Shown here: in pieces, positions 1 through 4,034 of the stretch
How the letters are laid out: every line of letters begins with the position of its first letter
Position numbering within the stretch: position 1 is the first letter of the stretch
Assembly: GCA_003445035.1 (NCBI GenBank)
Contig: DLVV01000160.1
Coordinates: 1-5,316, forward strand
Reading direction: 5' to 3'
DNA from: Planctomycetaceae bacterium
Lineage (GTDB): Bacteria > Planctomycetota > Planctomycetia > Planctomycetales > Planctomycetaceae
DNA length: 5,316 bases
Notes under the pieces: model-generated
The model's database searches: none
What the model saw: only the letters and a program-made list of their open reading frames with translations
What the model was told of the DNA's origin: nothing
Translations under genes and position numbers: made by a program

Positions 1-954
1 GAGTTGATGGAGATCATGCACTGGCGATCGGTCTTCCAGGTCTACTCTCTGGTCGGAATCGTCTGGGCTGTGGCATTCTGGTTCGTCTTCCGCACCCGTC
101 CCGAACAACATCCGTTGGTCGACAGCGTTGACGAGGTTCCCGGACTGTCGGACAGGGCCCCCGACGAGCATGTCTCGGTGGAACTGGCGATCCCCAGCGA
201 TGGTCTGGAATCGTCGGTCCCCACCTTGCCCGGTATCGACGAGGACGAGTCGCCCCCCGCTCCACGCCTGTGGCAGTTGATCGCCCATGCCTCCATCTTC
301 TGGATGTGCGTCCAGGCCCCCTTTCGCGCTGCCGGCTACAACCTGTTCGTGACCTACTTTCCCGAGTTCCTCGAGCGGGGGCACGGGATGAGTGTCGGCG
401 AGGCGGCCCGAATGGCCACCTGGCCGTTCATCGGCGTGATCGCCGGCGGCCTGGTGGGCGGTGTCGTGATCGACACCCTCCAGAAACTCACCGGTAACAG
501 GACGATCAGCCGCAGCGGCTTCGCCGCTGTGGCCCTGGTGCTCACCACCGTACTGACGGTCCTGTCGGCCTACGCCCCGACACCAGGCCAGGTGGTTCTT
601 TTGATCACCCTGGGATCAGCGTTCTCGGGAATGGCCAGCCCTGCGGTCTGGGCCGGACTGATCGACCTGGGCGGCAAACACGCCGCGGTCGTCTCGGGAG
701 CCTCGAACATGATCGGTTGCCTGGCCGGCGTCGTCTTCACTCCACTGGTGGGCATCCTGGTCGACCGGATCAAGGAAAACGGGAGCGGTTGGGACGTGCT
801 CATCCTGGTCCACGCCGGATTCTACGCCTGTGCCGCGTTGGCCTTCATGTTCGTGAGAATCGGCGACCGGCCGGTCACCGAACCGACGGCGGACGAGGGC
901 TCAGACGAGAGTCCGGATTCCGACTCGATGGTCTGGCAGGACGACCAGCGATGA
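1..954 (+). CDS. MFS transporter, ACS-like organic-anion symporter family (5' end outside window)
   Basis: Inner-membrane secondary transporter that probably imports an organic anion by ion symport. The reading frame is open from base 1 and begins inside the end of the N-terminal half, so the first in-frame ATGs (4, 16) are internal Met codons and TM1-5 lie upstream. Counting from base 4, residues 10-29 look like TM6, followed by RTRPEQHP, the kind of Arg/Pro-Glu loop start typical of ACS transporters. An acidic cytoplasmic loop follows (about 30-88, 13 Asp/Glu between 40 and 82). Six C-terminal helices come next, near 92-120, 140-160, 172-190, 196-222, 230-255 and 264-284. The GGVVID segment at about 152-157 resembles the repeated MFS loop motif, and the VSGASNMIG segment resembles TM11 of ACS members. 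The tail is acidic. Its stop overlaps the next start (ATGA, 951-954), so the two genes are probably co-translated. The family call is firm; the substrate is unknown, and the partner enzyme suggests a carboxylate. Confidence 0.88.
   Translation, partial: ELMEIMHWRSVFQVYSLVGIVWAVAFWFVFRTRPEQHPLVDSVDEVPGLSDRAPDEHVSVELAIPSDGLESSVPTLPGIDEDESPPAPRLWQLIAHASIFWMCVQAPFRAAGYNLFVTYFPEFLERGHGMSVGEAARMATWPFIGVIAGGLVGGVVIDTLQKLTGNRTISRSGFAAVALVLTTVLTVLSAYAPTPGQVVLLITLGSAFSGMASPAVWAGLIDLGGKHAAVVSGASNMIGCLAGVVFTPLVGILVDRIKENGSGWDVLILVHAGFYACAALAFMFVRIGDRPVTEPTADEGSDESPDSDSMVWQDDQR
938..941 (+). promoter_or_regulatory. Ribosome binding site for the enolase-superfamily gene
   Basis: AGGA lies 9 bases before the ATG at 951, inside the last codons of the transporter. 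It supports ATG 951 as the true start, rather than the longer in-frame extension upstream, which would run through the transporter gene in another frame. The ATGA overlap plus this site fits translational coupling. Confidence 0.6.
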
Positions 955-2096
955 AAATCACCCGCGTGACCGCCACACCGATCCACGTGCCGCTGGTCCC
1001 CGAACTGACGACCAAGACGGCTCACGGCGAACACATCACCTCGCCTTACGTGATCGTGGAGATCGAGACCGACACCGGCCTGGTCGGTTTCGGCGAAGCG
1101 ACCGTGGCTCCTCGCTGGAGCGGCGAAACCCGTACCGGCTGCCTGGCGGCGATCGACGAGTTGATCGGCCCCTCGATCCTCGGCATGGATCCGCGTCAGA
1201 CCGAGGCGGTCTGGCAGCGGATCGACGGCGTGATCCGTTTCAATCCCTTCACCAAGGCGGCCGTCGAGATGGCCGCCTGGGACCTGGCCGGCAAGGCCGA
1301 GAATGCCCCGGTCTACGACCTGCTCGGAGGCAAGGCTCGCGAATCGGTCCCGATCAAGATGGTCGTGGGAGCTTTTCCGGTCGAGAAGGCCGTCAGCCTG
1401 GCGGGCCGATTCCTGGACTGGGGCGTCAACACGCTGAAGGTCAAGGTGGGCCTGGAGGCCGACACCGACCTGGCCCGCTTCCGGGCCGTCCGTGAACTGG
1501 CCGGCCCCGACGTACCGATCGGTTTCGACGCCAACTGCGGCTGGGACATCGACACGGCCGTGAAAATGATGGCGGCCCTGGACGAATTCGACGTCCTGTT
1601 CGCCGAACAGCCGATCGCCGCCGGCGACCCGCAGGCCCTGGCGTCGCTAAGAGAAAAGACCGACATCCCGATCATGGCCGACGAGAGCTGTTTCACCGTC
1701 GCCGACGCCGTGCAACTGGTCCGCCACCAGGCAGCCGACATCCTGGCCGTTTACCCCGGCAAGCACGGTGGCCTGACCGAGATGCGGCGGATCACCCGGG
1801 TCGCCCGCGAGGCGGGAATCGTCTGCGCCATGGGCAGCAACCTGGAACTGGGCATCGCCACCGCCGCGATGCTGCACCTGGCAATCGCCGACGAGACGAT
1901 CGACAGCGAAAGATACCCCGCCGACCTGATCGGCCCGCTGTATCACCAGGCCGACCTGATCACCGAGCCGCTGCCACTGGGCCCCGAGGTGGCCACCGTT
2001 CCGGATGGGCCGGGACTGGGCGTCGAACTCGATCGCGAGCAACTGGCCCGGTACCGGGAAGAGGCCCCACCGGGCATCGATGCCATGCCGGGCTGA
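951..2096 (+). CDS. Enolase superfamily enzyme, muconate-lactonizing (MLE) subgroup, unassigned substrate
   Basis: A 381-residue cytoplasmic Mg2+-dependent enzyme, normal length for the family. Such enzymes abstract the proton alpha to a carboxylate and then racemise, epimerise, cycloisomerise or dehydrate. Residues 1 to about 125 form the capping domain, with its flexible loop around 20-60. The rest is the (beta/alpha)7-beta barrel. Visible active-site residues are the K163-V-K165 motif on strand 2, with K165 the expected base. Metal ligands are D193 (GFDAN), E219 (FAEQP) and D244 (MADES). E299 lies near the end of strand 7. By alignment to my memory of Pseudomonas muconate cycloisomerase, the second catalytic Lys on strand 6 (K273 there) falls on Y268 in AVYPGKHGG, and the strand-8 Glu is replaced by D325. 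A simple muconate cycloisomerase or dipeptide epimerase annotation would therefore be unsafe. The start at 951 follows an AGGA site and gives the usual family N-terminus (MKITRV). It overlaps the transporter by 4 bases, suggesting that the transporter brings in its substrate or a precursor. Confidence 0.93.
   Translation: MKITRVTATPIHVPLVPELTTKTAHGEHITSPYVIVEIETDTGLVGFGEATVAPRWSGETRTGCLAAIDELIGPSILGMDPRQTEAVWQRIDGVIRFNPFTKAAVEMAAWDLAGKAENAPVYDLLGGKARESVPIKMVVGAFPVEKAVSLAGRFLDWGVNTLKVKVGLEADTDLARFRAVRELAGPDVPIGFDANCGWDIDTAVKMMAALDEFDVLFAEQPIAAGDPQALASLREKTDIPIMADESCFTVADAVQLVRHQAADILAVYPGKHGGLTEMRRITRVAREAGIVCAMGSNLELGIATAAMLHLAIADETIDSERYPADLIGPLYHQADLITEPLPLGPEVATVPDGPGLGVELDREQLARYREEAPPGIDAMPG
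2047..2058. repeat. 12-bp perfect palindrome near the enolase 3' end
   Basis: CCCGGTACCGGG is its own reverse complement. It lies in the last 17 codons of the enolase-superfamily gene, 15 bp before a second 12-bp palindrome. As RNA it can form only a 4-bp stem with a GTAC loop, so a structural role is uncertain, and the encoded residues may fully explain it. Confidence 0.4.
2070..2091. repeat. Palindrome and possible stem-loop at the convergent gene junction
   Basis: A perfect 12-bp palindrome, GGCATCGATGCC, spans 2073-2084. The larger 2070-2091 segment can also fold as a stem pairing CCGG (2070-2073) with CCGG (2088-2091) and CAT (2075-2077) with ATG (2085-2087), with G2074 bulged and a 7-base loop. 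It ends five bases before the enolase stop at 2096, where two converging genes meet. It could help end transcription from one or both sides, but no T-run follows on either strand, so it is not a standard intrinsic terminator. Confidence 0.35.
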
Positions 2097-2105
2097 CCTC
2101 GCGGG

Positions 2106-2933
2106 TCACACCACCTCAGCGTCTGCCGCAGCAGCCTGTTGCTTGGCACTCCGACGTTGCCGGGTCCGCAGGTTGAGCACTTCGACGAACAAGGCGAATG
2201 CCATCGCGAAGTAGATGTACCCCTTCTTGATGTGCATGCCCATCGCCTCGGCCGTCAACATCACACCGATCAGGATCAGGAAACTCAGTGCCAGCATCTT
2301 CACCGACGGGTGTGCCTCGATGAACCCGCTGATCGCATCGGCACAAAACAGCATCACGCCCACGGCGATGATGATTGCCGCCACCATCACCTCGATCTCC
2401 TTGGCCATGCCCACCGCGGTGATCACCGAGTCCAATGAGAAAACGATATCGAGCAGCGCGACCTGGACCATCACGCTGGCGAAACTCACCGTTTTGGGCG
2501 TGTCTTGCTCAACCGACTCACCGTCGATCGCGTCGTGAACCTCGTGGACGCTCTTGCCGATCAGGAACAGGCCGCCGGCAAACAGGATCAGGTCCTTGAG
2601 ACTGATTTCGTTGACGGCGGAACTCAACACCTCTGGCCCACCGGGAGAATTCGGATCGGCCACTATCAGCCAGCTTTCCGGGATGCCCAGGCCCGTCAAC
2701 GAAAACAGTCCGCTGGCAAACACGCCGTCGTCGTTGACCATCCAGTAAAGCAGTCCCAGCAGCATGATCCGGGTGACCAACGCGGCAACCAACCCCAGGC
2801 GACGCCCCAGCTTCTGCTGATCCTCCGGCAACCTGCTGCAGAGAATCGCTATGAAGACGACGTTGTCGATCCCCAGCACGATCTCCATGGCGGTCAACGT
2901 CAGCAGTGCAATGATCGCCTGAACCGGATCCAT
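2106..2933 (-). CDS. TerC family integral membrane protein
   Basis: A 275-residue polytopic inner-membrane protein of the TerC/YgdQ/YkoY type, complete. Family members are linked to tellurium resistance and, for Bacillus and E. coli homologues, to manganese export or metal supply to secreted proteins. The sequence shows an acidic residue set in TM1 (E17, then D23-N24 in LGIDNVVF) and a matching set in a later helix (D162 and D168 in LDIVFSLDS). These are the two halves of the family's conserved intramembrane metal-site pattern. Other hallmarks are the GGLFLIGKS helix followed by HEVHD, and the C-terminal part with HPSVKMLALSFLILIGVML and KGYIYFAMAFALFVEVLNLR. Hydrophobic spans suggest about seven helices, with a roughly 45-residue hydrophilic loop near residues 67-110. 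No CBS or CorC domain follows. The ATG at 2931-2933 has a GAGGG site 4 bases upstream. It stands alone, converging on the enolase gene and diverging from the class IV gene. The exact substrate cannot be read from the sequence. Confidence 0.95.
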   Translation of the reverse strand: MDPVQAIIALLTLTAMEIVLGIDNVVFIAILCSRLPEDQQKLGRRLGLVAALVTRIMLLGLLYWMVNDDGVFASGLFSLTGLGIPESWLIVADPNSPGGPEVLSSAVNEISLKDLILFAGGLFLIGKSVHEVHDAIDGESVEQDTPKTVSFASVMVQVALLDIVFSLDSVITAVGMAKEIEVMVAAIIIAVGVMLFCADAISGFIEAHPSVKMLALSFLILIGVMLTAEAMGMHIKKGYIYFAMAFALFVEVLNLRTRQRRSAKQQAAAADAEVV

Positions 2934-2937
2934 GAAT

Positions 2938-2942
2938 CCCTC
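2938..2942 (-). promoter_or_regulatory. Ribosome binding site for the TerC-family gene
   Basis: On the minus strand this reads GAGGG, 4 bases before the ATG at 2933. It supports the chosen start. I see no convincing minus-strand -35/-10 pair in the adjoining intergenic DNA. Confidence 0.55.
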
Positions 2943-2968
2943 GCTACAACCATGTCACGGCGGGCGAT

Positions 2969-2997
2969 TTGTCCCCTGCCGATTGAACCGATACGAT
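2969..2997 (+). promoter_or_regulatory. Candidate sigma70-type promoter for the class IV/class III operon
   Basis: TTGTCC (2969-2974) and TACGAT (2992-2997) each match 4 of 6 consensus bases and are separated by exactly 17 bp. Transcription would start near 3004, giving a leader of about 59 bases before ATG 3063. The spacing is ideal but the hexamers are moderate, so this is a prediction only. Confidence 0.4.
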
Positions 2998-3009
2998 AGC
3001 GTGACGTCC

Positions 3010-3036
3010 TCTCCGGAGACCACCGTGAGACGGTCT
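3010..3036 (+). promoter_or_regulatory. Inverted repeats in the predicted leader
   Basis: TCTCCGGAGA (3010-3019) is a perfect palindrome. ACCGT (3022-3026) and ACGGT (3030-3034) form a 5-bp stem with a GAG loop. AGACC (3017-3021) can instead pair with GGTCT (3032-3036), so the two stems exclude each other. This could be an operator or a folded leader. The elements are short enough that chance is also possible. Confidence 0.3.
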
Positions 3037-3062
3037 GTGCCACAACCCTCTCCCGGAAAAAC

Positions 3063-4034
3063 ATGCAACAACCACTCGCCTATCTCAACGGAGAACTGGT
3101 TCCCGGGGACCAGGCCGTTTTGCCGGTATCCGACGCGGGTATCGTCCAGGGTGCGACCGTGTCGGAGACGCTGCGGACCTTCGGCCACCAGTTGTTTCGA
3201 CTCGACGAGCATCTGCAGCGGTTCACCGATTCCCTGGCAATGGTCGGTTTTGAACTCGGCCTCGATTCCGCCGGTCTCGCGGGTGTCTGCCAGGACCTGG
3301 TCGCTCACAACAGCATCGCGATCGACACCGAAAACGACCTGGGGATGGTGCTGTTTGCCACCGCCGGCCCGTACGCCACCTACTCGGGCGATGTGGCCGG
3401 CACCGCCGAGCCCCGCCCGACGGTGTGTGCACACACCTTTCCCCTGCCCTTCGAACTGTGGGACCAGTTGCAGGCCGAGGGCCTGCACCTGGTCACGCCC
3501 TCGGTCCGCCAGTTGCCCGGCACCTGCATCGACCCCTCGATCAAACATCGCAGCCGCCTGCACTACTACCTGGCCGATCGCGAGGCGAAACGCACCGCTG
3601 CGGGGGCACGTGCGGTGCTGCTGGACGACCAGGGGCGATTGACCGAAACCACCGCCGCCAGCCTGCTGCTGGTCTCCGGCCACCGGATCCTGTCTCCTCC
3701 GTCGACCAGTGTGCTGCCAAGCATCAGCGTGGCGGTGATCGCCGAACTGGCCGGACAACTCGACCTCGAATTCGTCGAACAGGACCTGCGTCCCGAAGAC
3801 GTGGGACTGGCCGACGAAGCGCTGGTGGCCAGCACGCCTTACTGCCTGGCACCGGTGACCCGATTCAATGACCAACCGGTTGGAACCGGGCGGCCCGGAC
3901 CAATCCGCGATCGGTTGCTGGTGGCGTGGGACCAGCTGGTCGGCCTCGATATTCGCAAACAGATCCGCGAGGGAGCCGAATCGCGCCGCGGCGCATTGGT
4001 TTCACTCGGAGAACATGGAGAACAGCAAACATGA
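3063..4034 (+). CDS. Fold-type IV PLP enzyme (class IV aminotransferase / aminodeoxychorismate lyase family)
   Basis: A complete 323-residue cytoplasmic PLP enzyme. The family includes branched-chain and D-amino-acid aminotransferases and aminodeoxychorismate lyase (PabC). The N-terminus (YLNGELVPGDQAVLPVSDAG) is the typical start. K161 in PSIKHRSRLHYYLA is the expected Schiff-base lysine. E195 in LTETTAASLLLV is the acidic residue contacting the pyridine nitrogen, with S200 where Asn is usual. LPSIS (S220, S222) replaces the common LPGIT phosphate-binding turn. The C-terminal STPYCLAPVTRFNDQPVG and GRPGPI segments are characteristic. Upstream, this frame reaches a TAG at 2997 with no other ATG or GTG before 3063, so the start is well supported, although the nearest purine stretch (GGAAAA, 3055-3060) is a poor ribosome site. 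An 18-bp imperfect palindrome at 3096-3113 lies early in the message. The gene overlaps the class III aminotransferase by ATGA. The reaction catalysed cannot be chosen among the family options; a true PabC role is possible but not shown. Confidence 0.93.
   Translation: MQQPLAYLNGELVPGDQAVLPVSDAGIVQGATVSETLRTFGHQLFRLDEHLQRFTDSLAMVGFELGLDSAGLAGVCQDLVAHNSIAIDTENDLGMVLFATAGPYATYSGDVAGTAEPRPTVCAHTFPLPFELWDQLQAEGLHLVTPSVRQLPGTCIDPSIKHRSRLHYYLADREAKRTAAGARAVLLDDQGRLTETTAASLLLVSGHRILSPPSTSVLPSISVAVIAELAGQLDLEFVEQDLRPEDVGLADEALVASTPYCLAPVTRFNDQPVGTGRPGPIRDRLLVAWDQLVGLDIRKQIREGAESRRGALVSLGEHGEQQT
3096..3113 (+). repeat. Imperfect palindrome early in the class IV gene
   Basis: CTGGTTCCCGGGGACCAG is an 18-bp palindrome with one T/G mismatch, which would be a U-G wobble in RNA. 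The transcript could form a 7-bp stem with a CCGG loop 33 bases after the first base of the start codon. Confidence 0.35.
3422..3437. repeat. Perfect 16-bp palindrome, alternating purine-pyrimidine
   Basis: GGTGTGTGCACACACC is exactly its own reverse complement. Its central 14 bases (3423-3436) alternate purine and pyrimidine without a break. It sits within the codons for about residues 121-125 of the class IV enzyme, so protein coding is one sufficient explanation. Confidence 0.7.
4016..4022 (+). promoter_or_regulatory. Ribosome binding site for the class III aminotransferase
   Basis: TGGAGAA within the last codons of the class IV gene ends 8 bases before ATG 4031. With the ATGA overlap it supports start 4031 and translational coupling. 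The ATG at 4015 is out of frame with this gene. Confidence 0.6.

Larger units (their letters stand above)
2934..3062. other. Divergent intergenic region between the TerC-like and class IV genes
   Basis: This is the only substantial non-coding stretch (129 bp). It carries the terC-side ribosome binding site, a candidate plus-strand promoter (2969-2997), the palindrome TCTCCGGAGA (3010-3019), and an ACCGT-GAG-ACGGT inverted repeat (3022-3034). A spaced inverted repeat GTCACG (2954-2959) / CGTGAC (3000-3005) brackets the promoter. I see no small ORF or RNA gene. Confidence 0.7.

Noticed and set aside
717..950. N-terminal extension of the enolase-superfamily frame
   Set aside because: The extension overlaps the transporter in another frame and translates to Arg/Gly-rich sequence. 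ATG 951 has a ribosome site and gives the standard family N-terminus.
951..2096. Naming the enolase-superfamily gene as muconate cycloisomerase (catB) or dipeptide epimerase (ykfB)
   Set aside because: The second catalytic Lys expected in both is Tyr268 here, and the context lacks catechol or peptidoglycan-recycling genes.
2505..2999. 164-codon plus-strand frame opposite the TerC-like gene
   Set aside because: Its content is antisense to conserved TerC helices, with no ribosome site or recognisable domain.
2954..3005. GTCACG/CGTGAC inverted repeat as a regulator operator
   Set aside because: It has only 6 bp per arm with 40 bp between, likely to arise by chance in 129 bp. Noted in the intergenic entry but not called as a site.
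2934..3062. yybP-ykoY type manganese riboswitch upstream of the TerC-like gene
   Set aside because: Some TerC relatives are controlled this way, but the 129-bp region lacks any arrangement I can match to that element on the minus strand.
2955..3875. 306-codon open frame on the minus strand
   Set aside because: It is opposite the class IV enzyme and the promoter region. The translation is Gln/Gly/Arg-rich with no recognisable domain.
3063..4034. Naming the class IV gene pabC or ilvE
   Set aside because: Family membership is clear, but the cofactor-site motifs differ from the textbook patterns and there is no folate or branched-chain gene next to it.
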